Source: Zhengitettix transpicula (Eukaryota; Arthropoda; Insecta; Orthoptera; Tetrigidae). From it: a stretch of DNA of 64,000 bases. The DNA is taken from the NCBI GenBank assembly GCA_037074705.1, contig CM073590.1, positions 179,629,246 to 179,693,245 on the forward strand, in the 5' to 3' direction. The notes beneath the pieces were generated by a model. It was not told the origin of the DNA. It was given only the letters and a program-made list of their open reading frames with translations, and did not search any database. The stretch's first letter is position 1; each line of letters begins with the position of its first letter. Positions 13,441-28,800 of this stretch are shown here, piece after piece. A program made the translations under genes and the position numbers.

Positions 13441-15540
13441 AGAAATGACAATCGTGATTGGGATCAGAAATTTATGTCGGTGCGTAGCCGAAGGGAAAGC
13501 GTTTATAGAATTACATAAGGTTTACCTAGTCCTTTACAGAAAAATCAAGTTTAAAGACTGCGGATTCGAAATGAATACACCATATATAATAAAAGAAGAA
13601 ACATTTCTAGGTTTTAAAAGTCACTTACAAGAAATTTGACTTAAGTAAAAATAAAGCGAATATTATTACTGGTGAAAATAAATCAATAGTGGAAATAGAT
13701 TTAGGGTCTCAAAATACCATAGACACAGATAATAGACTTCCCTGAGATGTTTAATGAACGCATGAAACCTTGAGGGAACGATTATCTACTACCTCAGAAA
13801 ATAAATGTGGAATTCTTTATATTAAGTAATATGAATAGTAAAAAGGTATAATGCAACATCGAAGGAACTGTCGTTAACAGGAACGGTGTTACTTGTTATT
13901 AATTTGAGGTCTAAAGAGTTCAAAAGACAGGTGCAAAACTCTTAACAGGCTGTTTTCATCTGAGAAATAGAAAGTTACCAAGTTACCAGAAATATGGAAA
14001 ATGTTTTATAAACACTCCAAAGACGATAAAGGTTTGATTAGTTTTAAAATTCCTCAAAGAAACCATTTTTTAGCTGAGTGGGTCATAATAATCAATTTTC
14101 TGAGATGAAATTGTTTCTAAATATTCATCATAATTCAATACATTCATTAATAGCCATGATATGTTTTTTTGTTAGACCTATAATTGCATTTCATGTTGCG
14201 TAGTAGGTTTTTCTCTGGACTAACGTCAAATCTCACGTTTCAAGTCTGCCACGGAGGCAACAGAAATCATGAATTTTAAATATTTAAACTATAAACGGTC
14301 AACTCTTACTCGGTTCAGTCGGGTTGTAATGAGGATATACTTTCTTCAAATATTATGGAATTACAAAATAATTTGAGTGGTTTACACAAATTATCAACTA
14401 AGATTATGTTGTTCAGTGCAGGAAAAAAATAGTGCATCAACTTTTTAACATGTATTTAGTCTTGTTTTATTCTAAAAACATTTTAATACGTGTTCTTTGC
14501 ACATATAATTCCTTTGTATATGAAATCTGAAAGACAATCACGCCACCTAAAGTTTAATAAGTGAACGCAAGGGTCTGTAATTAATTAAAATACCAATGTA
14601 AAGACTCTTACACATTTTACTATCAGAACCTGAACTTTCAAATTATGAAGAACAGTAAAAGAAAGACCATTAAATCGAGATTACAGGAATAATGACTAAA
14701 AACACTTTCCTGCACCCACATTTGGTTTTCAGGAATACGCTCATCTTATGCAATATGTAAATTAATGTTTCCATGTTCGTAAAATTTGTATGATGAATAC
14801 CCCAACCCTAAAATCTTTAAAATCTTCAAATATTCTTGAACGACGAAAATATTAACAAATTTTAACGTAAAAATTGAAAGTAAATAAAAAATATATTACT
14901 AATTTCTAACAGTATAAATATATATAAACAGAAATATGTTGTTATGAAATTATTTATGCATACATATTATTCATCCTCTGATAGGAATGTTACGAGTAGA
15001 TATTAATCGTCCTTGTTTAATTGAAAAATAACGTGAATATAGCATTATCAATGTGTTATGCAACTGAAACTGCTGACATTTTAATCAGCGCTTGATTTGC
15101 TCAGAGATAATTAATAAATTAATACAGCTGTTAGTAATTTTAATTTACTTTATGTTTTACAGTTTTAAAATTAAAACATTTCCATCCATTCTGTGGAGCA
15201 AATAATTGTTCAGATGTCTTTACATTGTGCGTCAACCTGCCGCCTGTCTTGACATTCACATTGGAACTGCGTGTACGTAAAGATGGGCGCTAACATAATC
15301 TGTGATGTAGATGCTATCCTGGTCTGTAGACTTAATAGCTTGGAAGGGAGACACGACTGTCGTGCCTATGCCCATCCAAATTGATGTCTCTTTCTCACGC
15401 AAATATCCGTTAAGTCGTCCAAGTTGCAAGCTTTGAAATAGGACGGCATGCCTACGAAAATAAAAGTAACCGGAATTCTCTTAAGGACACTCCTGTAAGA
15501 CAATTACAGATTTAATTCCTCCGAATATAACTTTTCCATG
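13441..15540. other. AT-rich, no gene recognised
   Basis: No coding signal beyond short chance ORFs and no repeat family that I recognise. Confidence 0.55.
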
Positions 15541-15711
15541 ACAAAATTAGCTCGAAAAAGGTGATGTAGAGCGTATGGTCTCATTTCTGATGACCAACAA
15601 TGAAAAAGTTGTATTTAGTGTCGTGGGGTCTACTTCTAGATCATATAAAACTCACGGCAATAATAGTAAACAATTCATTTATTTAATAAAACAGTTCATA
15701 AATTTTAACTT
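15541..15711 (+). repeat. Dispersed direct repeat D1, copy 2
   Basis: Same-orientation partner of 10917-11083, ~4.6 kb away. It ends ~40 bp before the LTR-like unit at 15751. Confidence 0.75.
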
Positions 15712-15750
15712 AATAAGAGTTTCTGGAAACCGTTATATATATAAATATAT

Positions 15751-16649
15751 AGTGGTATTCAAATTAAAGGATCAAACAAAGCCTCACGTCGGGCGCCAAA
15801 TAATGCGTTATTCAATTTAAAGATAAATGAAATAATTTATACAATTAAATTTTAAATACATCGTTTATTATAAATTTATATTTAGTTGGATTTTGAAAAA
15901 AAACTTTTCATAAATGCCGCAGATGTATTGAAATTCTTAAAATATTCAAGTTCGCTTATCGGGCCTCTAACAGTAATAGTAATCTGCAATTATAACCGAA
16001 TTAAATAAAAACAAAATTTTACAAAATAATGAATTAAGTTTACAAGAGAAACGTTAACATAGAAAAAATCTATTACAATTTGATGAAATTTTAAGAAATC
16101 TGACGGTATACAATTTTATACTTACTTTACAATGAAAAATTCGAACGTAAAAAAATCTACGTAACACTACTTATTCACTTCAGTAATAATTTAAAAGGCT
16201 TTTATTTAACAGGCCATTGTATTTCACTGTTCCCAACTTAAATCGGCTTTGCCATAATCAAACTGATTACCGGACACGTCTCCACTTATTCATCTAACAT
16301 ATACCAGCCGACTCTAAAATGACCGCTAGTGGCCATCTGCAATTGCAGACTGGACACTTTACTATTTCACTTAATACGTAGACTGTACATGACCTCTACT
16401 GGTCGGTCTCCATTGCAGTCTAGCCATTACCACTACTGGACGTCTTCCGTTGCGGACGGGCCTGAATTGTTCTCTCGTCCAAGCTTTCAACCTCAAAAAT
16501 CCGCCGACAAAAATACATCTGAATATTCCACATTCTTATGCAACGCTGACTGTTGCCACCAATGCCGGTGCCACAATATTACGCTGAAAATATAGATATT
16601 AAAGTAATTATAAAAAATCCTTTCATTTTATACATTGGTGGTCACCACA
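15751..16649 (-). repeat. LTR-like TGT...ACA unit, copy 3 (subfamily A)
   Basis: On the minus strand it starts TGTGGTGACCACC beside an ATATACATAT tract. It has the motif ATTTGGCGCCCGACGTGAGG (reverse complement at ~15787-15806) about 50 bp before its degenerate end at an AT-rich tract. CGGGCCTCTAACAG parallels the GGGCCTCCAATAA of sister copies. The left end is the least certain. The 88-codon ORF at 16329 lies inside it. Confidence 0.6.
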
Positions 16650-19018
16650 ATATGTATATAAGTGGAGTGAGAATGTATATACATGAATCTATGAAGGAGG
16701 TTGATGGTAGTTGAATTTATAGAAGTGTCTAGTAAAAACCATTGTCGGTACTTAAGGTAAAATTGCAAAAAAATATCCATATAGAGAAATGTGAAGGTCA
16801 TTAAATGTGTTCCATCAGACTCATAAATTTTTTTATTACAGTATTCTAGCATGCACCAATTGAATTATGAAATAATATGAATGTATTATTAATTTGATAA
16901 TATGTAGTAAATCGCAGAATGTTATAATTTATAGTGTAGAAATGATACTACAATTATTATGGTACAAAATATATATGCAACGAAGCAAATAAGTTTAAGT
17001 GTGTATTTATGACACAGTTGTTGCCGTTAAATAATGTGAACAGTTAAGTAGAATACGGTTAACTACAAAGCACTCGTAAAGTAGATTGCATACGCAATTG
17101 TTCAACTCATGATGATTGCTGTGATAGCGACTAATTGTAGTAATACATGTAATTAAGACTCTCATAGGAATTGTTTAATTGACTCACAAATGGAATGTGT
17201 TTCCATTCTCTATAAACGGTATGTGATGTCAATTTCAGAACCGAGACTTTTATGTACTGTGAAGCTGTTACATCCGTCCAGACCAAATATTAATAGAACC
17301 GTTTTAACTTCTTATAGTTGTCTGAATGCCAGTTTCATTTATTTCCACGCCGTGACATACGTGATTAGGGGAGTCGTTTCTTAAACAAAAAATAAATTAG
17401 TACATTAAATATCGCCTTTAATCATTATATCTCTCCATGTTACACAGTAGTAGGTGTCAGAAAATAGTACCGGGATATTTCATGTACAATAAATATTAAG
17501 AGTAGCATTTCTCTATGAACGTGTGCCGTAGGAAACTAATACCATGTGCTTGCAGTAAGATACGTGCAATTATTTCCTAAAATACATTTTATGCTTTTAC
17601 AACCATTTGACCACACACGTACCCGTTAAACGTAAATGAGAATTGAGTTTAAATATTCAACCAGTTATTAACTGAAGATTAACTTTAAAAAATTATGTTT
17701 ACAAACATCATCAAAATAATAACCAAAAAATAATTAAAATTTGATTCAGTATACGAAAATAGCATAGAGAACGCTCTGTAAGAAATAAATTAATTTAAGA
17801 AAAAAAATAATTTAATGAAATATGTGAAACACATTTAATATAATTATTACATTCCACTTTACTAAGTTTATGAAACCATACCTTAAATTAGAATTGTAAA
17901 CAAACAATAAATTAATTCGGTGAAGCTATAAATAAGATTTATTTATATAGTTTCATTTTAATTCAGTTATTAAATAATATAAATAATCGTACATTCATAA
18001 TTGTGAAATTTCACTTTTTAAAACAGTGTCCAGCCTCGAGAAATTAAGGGTACGGCATAATAATGGGTACATTTTTTAACTAGTTCAAAACATTTATTTT
18101 TTTCTACATATTGATCTCATTGAATTAGCTTCGAAAATCTTATGAACGCAACATATATTAGCAAAGAAAGACAATAAATATGTAATTGTATCTCTTCAAT
18201 TGCTGCACTAATTTTGTGATCAAGTAAATCATTTTTACGTCGTCATTATTGTGAGTTCAACCATTTTAAGAATAATTTATTGTATTTAAAGAAACTTTGC
18301 AGTGATAAATTAGAAGTAGTTATTAGTAGAATTCTAATTCAGTTATTGAGTGCCTTAGTAGACGAAACCTCAAGGAAATAAATGGTCCATTTAGACTTTT
18401 TTGTAAGTAAGCACTAGGAATTTAATGTAAAAATTGGATACAAATCAAACCGCCAACGTTGACCAGCTCTCGTTACGCGGTCGCATTGGGAATAGTGCGG
18501 AACCTTGAAAACATTTCTATCCGAAAAATAATGACAAGTGGGCAGAAAAAGAATTTAATGTGTTGCCGACGCCGTCAACCTAAGCTGGAAGCTATCAACG
18601 ATGCAGTGAGCAGGTTACTCAACACGCAAACAGACAACTGTGCCTTGTTACGAGTCTGGATTCGTGGTTATTGACTTACAGTTTAATAAAATAATCAGTC
18701 CAATCAGAGAGAAAATTATTTGTCAGAAAATTATTTAATTTTGAGCTCAACTGTTTTATCTCCTCATACAAAAAATTAAGTATCCAGCTACACGTGTCTA
18801 AATATAAGTTTGATATTTATCGATTTGTCTTATATGCTTGATAGAATATCGTTATGATCTGACGGAAGGTTATTATTATATTTTGTTTTTGTATTTGAAT
18901 GCGTCACTTAATAGGCAGGGTTTCCACGTTGTTAACAGACGTTGGGAGAGTTTTTTAAAAGAGTAATGATGAGAATGTTTGTATCCTCGCGTTGAGCGTC
19001 GAACGTTGATCTGGTAGC
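16650..19018. other. AT-rich region just beyond the Mab-21 gene's stop
   Basis: Should contain the gene's 3' UTR at its right end. No other gene recognised. AATAAA strings on the minus strand are too frequent to single one out. Confidence 0.5.
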
Positions 19019-19146
19019 TTAGGAGGTAGGAAGTCTGGGCTTGGGGTCGAGGACGATGCGCCTGTCGGGCGTGAGGGCAATGAACGGCTGCGACGTCTGC
19101 GTCTGTCTCCGCGTTGCACGACATGTCCCCAACAAAGTCTCTACTC
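19019..19146 (-). CDS. Mab-21 gene, last coding exon and stop (residues 821-862)
   Basis: 128 bp. The acceptor GTTCCAG/GAGTAG lies after a good pyrimidine tract; a second AG six bases downstream is also in phase and would only drop two residues. It encodes [25 protein letters not shown] and ends with TAA at 19021-19019. The upstream phase is satisfied. AT-rich sequence downstream contains many chance AATAAA strings, so I cannot assign the poly(A) site. Confidence 0.85.
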
Positions 19147-22100
19147 CTGGAACACAAATGCACAGAAACATTTATTACTTTGACTTCATAGAGATTATAC
19201 TTTTGGAGCGACAATATTTAAATGCAGTGTTTTTAAGGTAACTCAATCTCATAATTCTCTTGGTAAAATATTCTTAACAGTTTCTTTAATTACATTTCTC
19301 ATCTAAGAATAAACTATAGTGATGCAGTAAAATGTGAATAATCTTAAATAATAGTAATATATATATTTTTTGGTTACTAAAATCATGTTTCTTTTTTGTT
19401 TTCTTGAGAGTGACAGACGACATGAGAGTAATCCACTTGGTGGCAACTCCCCTTTAACAGCATACGAAGGTAGAGTAAGGTATCCGTGAGTTAATAACGG
19501 CTCCCGGGTTATATTTTAAGGATCGTAGCCTAAGAGTGATACAGGACAAACCCCTGAAAGCATGCATAACTTACAGATTTTATTCATTTAATTTATTATA
19601 GTTGAATTTGGTAACTACCATAAAATTCAGACTTTCAGTATAATAAAAATAATTTCTTTGGAAATTTTGCGCTCTTAATTTGCGTTAATAAACTCAAACC
19701 AATCACCAATGTTTCCATTAAAGTCATATCATGACTATAATTCCAGATTAAACCAGTTTCATAATTCCATATAGCGGCCAATAAAAACAAATTCCTAAGC
19801 AATGCGTATTTTCATTCCCTTATGTGCTATAGAATGGCATCGCACTGTTTCGCGAAGTGACTTGTCCGTCGTTTGTGTTTCCTCCTAGTGTGCGTGTGTC
19901 AAGTTTTGTGGTTATTTTTGTGTGATGTGTAAATTCAATATTTTATGATAGTTCATTCTCGAATCATTAATTATTTACTAGTAGATATTGAATATTTTTA
20001 TTAGAACTGTAAATATTATATTATATCCTTAGTATAGTTAAATAATTATTATTTTTGTTATTATTAATATTATTTTACTTATGTTGGACAGGGAAAGTTA
20101 TGTTCCCGAATTTTCGTATTTTTATGTTAGCTTCTAATGATTTATTATTTAACATTCAATTCTTATATTGTAACTTTTTGTATTGACGTGTTCTATTTCC
20201 TCATACGAGGACTACTGGAATAAAATAAATCAAATCAAATCCACCTATTATGAAGGTAACTCCCGGACCAGGCCCTTGGGAAAGAAGTGGTCAACAGAAA
20301 GCCGATCTTTTCGCAGAGGTTTTTACCACTAACGATGAAATAGCTGGTCACTAAATTACAGATTGCATGTCGAATAACTTATACAACGAAATAATTACTA
20401 GATTCAGACAAAAAACAATTATTATTAAACAAAAAAAATCCCGTGAACTGGACCAAGTAAGCTATAAAATGCTTAAGTAACTGCCACGAAAGGGCATTGT
20501 ACTATTAGTGCATTTATTCAACTCTGTACTGAGATTACAGTACTGGCAGAAATCACAAAGAATGGCAGAAACAATTCTACTGAAAAATAGGTACAATCTG
20601 CATAACGTAACCTCGTAAGTCTTTCATATAGATTTTATAAATTTGCTGGAAACAGTATTGCTTCAAAAAATAACTCTCACGTCGAGTAAATTCCGATAAA
20701 TCAATCAGGAATGTCATAGGTTGTTCACAAATTCAACGAATCTAGATAATAAAAAATATTTCCTTGCATATTTCTTGATATAAACCATTATGGCACGATG
20801 ATTTGCTCAAAAAAATTAAAAGCTGTCTTCCGTATAATTTCAACTTAATTAAATCGTACCTAATAATCAGCAATTGTCGGCCAGAGGTAATGGGAAGTCT
20901 CCGACATCCGTTACCTCAAGGAAGTGTTCTGAGACCGGTTCTTTATTTATGACACACGTCACAACAACTAATAGTTAAACTGGAACTTTTTCTGTCGATA
21001 CAGAGATACAAACTAGTCTCGATCAACTTGAAACTGCAGTAGCCCTTGTACAAACAACATCGTCAAAATTTATTTCAAGGGTGGACAACCAAATAGAAAA
21101 GTAAAAATTAATTAAACAAAATCACAGTCAGTACGATATTTTGGAATATATTTGGATAAAACATTAAAAGATTAACAAAAAGAGAACATATTGTAATAAA
21201 AAGAAAATTGATCAGAAATTTAAAAAATTATACTTGTAACTAGGTAAAAGATCTCGACTTACACAAGAATACAAAATTCAAGTAGGCCTACTTGAAACAG
21301 TTACTAAGCCAAGATGGATATAGTATCGAACTTTGGCGCGTTGTTAGGAAGTTGAGCATTAATGTTCTCAAAATAAAGCAATCCAAAATTCTTCGATTAA
21401 TGACAGACATGCTTCATGAAATATGTATTACAAGAACGAAGCAGGAAACACTACGAGAAAATCGAGAAACACATTAACCCGCTGATGCAACCATTACTTC
21501 AACAAACCATCAGAAGACTGAAAATACGCCTACCAGTAGACCACAAATATGTTTCTGGGGCCCTATTCCTGCCACTGTTGGTATTTGCGTAACGTAGGCA
21601 GAAAGAAAAAATTTTACTTCATAAATTTGAGTATGCAAACTCAACTCCATTACAGTTATCAAAGAGGGGTCGTCACATCAGCAAATGTAAATAAATACTC
21701 TTTAAAGTCGTAAGTCTATTTTGTTGAGTTAATACTTTATGGAAACTGAAGAAAATTGTCATAAAATTAAGATGCGATGATTACTGCCAGTTTTTACCTG
21801 TGATGAGGCGAGGCGTGACGAGTGTCTCTTTATCCATGGAGGCTGGCAGCGAGTCTCGGCGGGGGCGGTAGCGTGCGGACGTCGGCAAATCCGAGTCCAT
21901 GGAGGCTTGAGGGCGGACCTTGCGTGCAGATTCACGAGCCATTTTGTGGACCAAGTCGAGGACGTGTTGCCGCTTATCCTCAGGTAGCATCCGGGACACA
22001 TCCTGCAGCACCTAGACATATGAAAAAAACCTGTCAGGAAGTGTAACACAACATAAGCTGCTCCGTGGCAATTATGGTTTACCAACTAATTAATATAATT

Positions 22101-23655
22101 GATTGAATGCTTGCGTATATGTAGTGTTTGTATGTGAGTATGTTTCGCATTCGAATTTAAACGCGTGGAGCAAATTTTTGTACACTTGTTCATTACGAAC
22201 CGGGAGCAAACACTGTGAGGGTACAAAACGACTATCAATCGTAGGGGCTTGGGTGGACCGGGGTGAAAATTTTCAAACACGCCGATATTTGCGTCTAAAG
22301 AATATTGATTTAGAACACATATCTTTTGAACCGCAAAGAAACAAGGTGCCCCTAGGGCTGGGCTGGACGTGTCTCTCCTAATATAACCGGGTATTTTTGA
22401 TTCTATTAATGTACGGGATACATTTTTTTTACTCTTAAGGTGCTGGAAGAAATTTTCATTTCCTTCGGGTACCGAGAGAATCTTGAGGTACAATTGGTAT
22501 TTTTGATTCTATTATGAAACCGGGAATATTTTTGAATCTGTTAGGTTACAGTGGAATTTCTTTAACTTTTTAATGTACTGGAAATATTTTTTACTCTATT
22601 AGTGTTCTGCGAGTATTTTTGACTCTTAAAGTCAGTCCCGCAGTAGGGTACCGAAAGTATTTTGTACTTTTTTAAAACCACGTGTATTGCTTTTTACTTT
22701 TTTAAGATACCGGAGCAATACTGACTTCTTGTGGTATCTACAGTATTTTATAACACTATTAGGAAACGGGTAATGTTTTACGATATTTCAGTGTAGCGGG
22801 AGTATCTTAGGTACTTCTGACTGTATCAATATGTCTTGACATGATTAATGTACAGTGTGTCAACATATCGGTTCTGATGAAATTAACACTTCCTCTGTAT
22901 AGGTAGGTTAAATCATTTCTTTACTAATATAGATTCAAACACTATTTTGGGCTTGCATAAATGAATACCTGAGAAACACTGGGCACCTAACCAATAATAA
23001 TAAAATTAACAAAAGGCTATCCAGGGATTCGTATCCTAAGAGAAAAACCGATTCCAGTAGGAAATACACAAAGTATGAAAAGTTATAATCCAAAATAAAG
23101 TCTTCAAGTCATATCCACTTCTATTAAGTAGGGTCTGCCCACATTGTTTTGTAAGCAATCAAGCGAATATCACCGCATGGCGCTGACATGGCTAAGGTTT
23201 ATTGTCGAAATAAATTGACTTTGTACTATAATAATAAAAATATATAATTTATTGCCATTTTATCACGTTGAATTCACCAGGATTATATATAAGCTTTAAA
23301 TTATCAGATTAATACAATATCAATTGATAAAAACGCATGGTTATGCCGTCCGCACTACTTCAGCGCAACACGGAAAGTCTAAATGTCACGAAAGTAGAAG
23401 ACATACAAAAAAAATCATTTAGTTACAGTGCATTTTTAGAAGTATAGAAACTTAGTACTCTTACTTTTCATTGAATAGTGTGGTACTCCGATTAGATGTC
23501 ACAGCCGGCCGGCTCGATGTTTCGACCTACGTTCCTGAACAAGGGGACTCATGTCCTCGAACTTTTGAAATACTAAGGATATTCCCAGCCTGGATGGACC
23601 AACTGGTGATTCAAGGTAAATCAGCTGCTCTCTGTCCCTTTTTACTATCCAAATA

Positions 23656-23688
<33 letters not shown>

Positions 23689-24745
23689 CGCCCACGGATG
23701 GAAATCGCAAATGCTGGTTCGAATGATGATCACCGAGCTGGCGATCGAATCAACAATAAACTTTCTGTCAAGGATGGAGGACCGGTGGTACATAAAACCT
23801 TTATATTATGCAACCTTGAGGTTGCCTTCACATCTCTCTAGTTTTTTGAACTAAGGTTCCCACATGCCGAGGCACCTCGACCTGTTTTGAGAGGTGTATG
23901 TTCCAGTGTCGCAAACCTGGGACATACGTTAAGAGTTGTCCGCCATTCCTATTGTAATAGTCGGCCAACTGCCTCCTAAACTGGTTAATGCACGGAGAGG
24001 GGAAAGCTGCGAACCAACAGCAAACCCCTCTCCCGCCATCGGAAGGGATGTGGGACAAGTACCAAATGCCCGACCTGCCTGATGCAGGTTTTCTAGGGTT
24101 TTACCTGCATCACTTTTAGGTGAATTGCCGGATAGTATCCTTAAACCATAGCCTGGGGGCCCTAGTTAACCCTTGCTACCTTGCTCTACCATTTCCGCAT
24201 CCCCCCTTTCACTCCTTTTCCTATGCTATTAGAGGGGAGTTGCCACTATGTGGATTACCCTATACATAGCCTGTCTACACCTACAAAAAAACACCCTTCT
24301 CTCTCTGCTACAGCGTAAGCTGCATCCCGTGCTACAATTGAATGTGAGAGATCCGATTTACTGGCAGAACTTACTTAGACGGCATTTGTCAATTTACCAA
24401 TCTTTGGCCTGTCTATCCGACAAACTAGTCGGTTATTGCTGTAATAAATTATAAGGTAAAACACTCCAAAAACGTACAAATTGGATCCTTTTTGAAGTCA
24501 CATTTTCTTTGTATCCTACGTCTTTACCTTGATACGCAAAACAAATCCGATTACGTGAACGCTTTGTGTAACTATAATGCGTCTAACTAGAGCTATGTGA
24601 TCATTAAACTGACTAACTAACTCAACAAAGCAAAGGACAACGTCTTCTGCACCATTAATAATACGGAATACTATAACAGGATGAACTGTACATCGCTGGT
24701 TAATTTATGCCTGTGCCAAGACGACAACGGAACTCGAACGCAACC

Positions 24746-24796
<51 letters not shown>

Positions 24797-25809
24797 AATA
24801 CTAATTAAGGAGGCCATTAATTGTTTAAATAATTGGATTGTTTAGCGGTACAAATTCTTAAAGACGACAATGACGGCATGCTCTTTGTCGGTGGTCTTTG
24901 TTGCGAGCTGCTAGGACTTGCTGAATTCAGTCTGGCGGATATTATGGTCGAGAAAGGGAGCAAAATTTAAGAGTACGAACAGCGTGGCCCAAGCTTAAAA
25001 ATTCAACTGATAGACTTATATGTTTTAAAAATCCAAGTAAAAAGGTCTAGACGGAGAGACACGTTATAAAAACAGCAAAGCTGTAACAAAAGTTTAGTGT
25101 CACGTTCAGATACATACAAGTACCGGAATAACATTTTTCCGCATAAAGTCTTTGAGGAATAATACGCCCGACTGTTGACCGTAGGTGCGGCTGATCGAGC
25201 TCACGGAGGAATAATACAATAACTATAACCGTGTGTTTTGACCATGATGTGTAGAATCAGTGATTAATGGCTTTTTAGTGAATTGTGTTCCCAAGCTCCA
25301 AAAACTAAGTCTGGTACCAGCAGGACATTTGTAAGTACAAACCAAACTAATTAAATTCTGTAAACTGTAATTAAGGGCATTAGTCAGATTTCATTCTTTT
25401 TATTTTTAGTTAGATTTCGTATTTCGTTCGTTTCAATTTGGTTGAATTGTTAATTATTTAATTTATAATTTTTGATTGTTCTTACTTATCAAACCCAGTT
25501 AAAGACCCTGAGAATACGTTATTAAATTTGATTGTCCAAACTATATAAAACATTGTATTTTACTTTGAACGCCACCAATTATAAATAAAAAATATTTATT
25601 TGTTAATTTTGAAATTATTGAATTCGCCAAGCCAACCAACATTTGTAAAAAACTAAATGAACACCTGTAAAATTAATCTTTGGCAAATTAAAAGTTTTTG
25701 ATCATGATCATTTTGTTAAGTAATTCCTTTAATTAACCTTTATTTCTGATCATTACATTTTTGGCTTCCACAACGTAAGGCAATTAATTCATTCAATCTT
25801 TTGCTCATC

Positions 25810-25851
<42 letters not shown>

Positions 25852-28800
25852 TCTAACACTTTAGGAACATAATATTTGTTCCTGTAAAATTATATAACTG
25901 AACACAATCCAGCAACTTGATCCATTGAATCAGAATTAATTTAGAATTTCTTCAAATGTATTTGTTCGTCGTATCATTTACAATTCCCTTCCATATTTTT
26001 TTATCAATTACACTTCCGTGGATAAAATATCGTACCGCTGATAAGAGTATCACAGCAAATACTTAGAGAATATATTATCTCAATAATTTAACCAGAACAT
26101 GTAGTTATAATAAATCATAATATAATATATCTTACGAAAGCTAGGTTTCGTGCATTTTGAAATCACGCGTTCCTTTGTCTCAATACTGAAGTTAATAAAA
26201 ATATATCGTGGAATTCTTGGACAGAAACATTTGTGCATAAATTGATTTGTTACTGAGGTGGCTAATTAACACTCTGCTGCTTTGAAGCCAGTCGCGCACG
26301 CCGTGATTAAACTCAAAATTGAAACTCAAACAGCCACAGAATTATACACACATCGCCTATACTGAAAGAGAATTATCTTATGAACAATTCACAAGTCTGT
26401 ATTAATATTCTATCGGCTATATGTTGTTCTCGGCGTCAGTAAAATCCGTTGTATCAACAGCGTTCTGTAAAGTAGAGTATGAATTTTGTAGCTGGCTAAG
26501 GGAGGATGTAAAGAACAGTAACGCCAACTATATTCAACAGTTATTTTTGATTATATCAATATGTATTACTGTCCGTAATAATTTAAATTAGCGAACTTAA
26601 TCGGTTGATATCAGTATTATTATAATTAACTTCGTCCTCACAGTGGTTTCCCATTGTTACTTTAGATAATTTGATTATAAAATCGTATTTCTATAATTAA
26701 ATGAACTTAAATATTTTGATCAGTTGATCCATAGATGCCTTTTTTGTAATAGTTAGCTGCCATATTAATATTTAATATTGTCTAATTAATTATTTTTTTC
26801 TTTACTGTTATGATGCATATTAAATTAAGAAAGGAAAATATTAAAATATACCTAAAGCAATTGAGTCTGACCAAAGGTTGTATTCAGTTTCAGCGATTAA
26901 CCGTAGGTTCTGCATATATTCTCCTAATATATTCTAATAATCGTAACTCTGAACTTCAGTCACGACGTACATTGCCTAATAAGAATAAATTTTAAAATGT
27001 CAAAAATTCTATGTTCAACAGTTATTACCTATTTTTGGTGTTTCTTCGAGACATCGCATTATTGTGGAGTAAGCCCATAATACACTACAGATTAGTAAAC
27101 TATTAGTTTCCCATTATCCACATCTCCATCCCTTCCGATAATACCCTAACTGCACCCTTTATGTACTCCTGTCACTCTCATCCTGTTCTGTTTCTTCAAT
27201 CGTTCTGGTCTCTTGTTGAGGCTTTGCGACTATTTTATCGCCAATATATGGAATGGTTGGATTAATTTGCAAATTGTAAGCCACTCACTGAGAACTTTCG
27301 CATGCTGATGAGAGCGGGCACGATGTCTCCGACGCCCCTCTGGACCCCGTAGCGGCGCCCAGCCTCCGCCATCAGCGTGAAGGCGCTAGTGTCGCGCAGG
27401 CGGCAGTGGGGCGGAGACGCCAGTGGAGGCGGCTCGGTGGGTGGCAGCAGGCAGCTCAGAAGCTCCTCTAAAATACAATCATTTAGTTCCGTAAACTTAT
27501 AGGCATAAACCACTGCAAACGTTCTGTTGAAGACCAGGAAAAATGCTTCGAAAATGATGGATAATGTTTCGGAAATATTCTGTAGCATATCGTAACGTAT
27601 TAATATTACGGAAAACAATGATAAACTTTTTGGAATACCTTGCGATGGGCGGCGTCTCTGCAAGGAAATTCCCTTTTCGGGCAGCTCGATGGTGGTGCGT
27701 TGAACCAAACCCCTCTGCGGCGTGAGGACGAGCACGAGCCCCCGCGTGACGCCCCCGGACAGGTCCGCCGCCAGTCGCAGCATGTCCTCAGCCCAGCGCC
27801 AGCGCTTGGCCGCGGCGTCCCGCAGCGTCGTCAGGGCGTCGGGGGCTCGAGGTCGCAGCAGCCCAACGCAGAACACGCCCAGAGTCTTCGTCTCCATCTC
27901 GCAGCGCTGACGTCGCCACTGCGGCAGGTGCCAGCAATTGAGATGCGACGCCACGAACAGGGACGCCAGGTACGGCCTTACGACGCTCTTGAGTGGCTCT
28001 GAGGCACGATACAGCCAGTGGAGCACCTGGCGCACGAGGTCGACGTCGTCGCAGACTACGTGGGCGCCGCGACGGGCAGAGTCACACAGCGCCGAGACGC
28101 TTGCCTCAATGTCGTCGTGGCGCAGTCGCGAGCAACTGGGGGTCTGGAGACGCGCCTGGTCCGCGATGGACATCAGCAGGAACACCAGGTCCTCCACGGG
28201 GTCCTCCGGCCCTCCGGAACTCGTACCGTTCCTTACGTTCTGCAAAGTACACTTATCTTGACAAACTTTTAATCAAATATCCAGGTCAGCGTAGAATAAC
28301 CTTAAACAACAATGCCATATTTAATAATTGAAAACAAAATGTAATTGACAATCACAATTGAAAATTAACGCTCGATTAACTGAGAACTGTTGTAGAGAAC
28401 AGTCTTCCCCGTTTCCTGTCACATGAAATAACCTAATAGTACTGTTTTGAAATCAGAAAATGGAAACATTTTTGCCAATATGTTTTAGCGAGACCAGTCT
28501 AACAGGCAAGACAGAACACCATACACTATTTTACGACTCAGTAACTCAGCCATGAAGCGAGTCGTCCTATACCGATTGGGCTTGCATCCGCCAGTTTAAA
28601 CCTAAAGATCTCAAATTATGTCAAATACCGATTAATCAGGTATACACTGGTCGCCGTGAAGAGGTGGAGTTGGACTTACCTAAAGGTTGAGGCTGTAGTT
28701 TCATATTCGTGACCACTCCACAGCAGAAGGACGTACAATAGGCAGAAAATCCGTGTTTGAAAGTTGAGTGCATGAAAGGAATATTTATGCATACACACAG

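Noticed and set aside
13014..13639. ORFs of 121-169 codons in several frames of the CpG island as protein genes
   Set aside because: Multiple overlapping frames on both strands are expected from stop-poor GC-rich sequence. None has a recognisable domain.
18270..18280. AATAAA on the minus strand as the Mab-21 poly(A) signal
   Set aside because: The string is frequent by chance in AT-rich DNA and nothing singles this one out.
27640..28331. Several plus-strand ORFs of 60-120 codons opposite Mab-21 exon 8
   Set aside because: They are GC-driven shadows. The minus frame has splice-consistent phases and continues the chain of exons.
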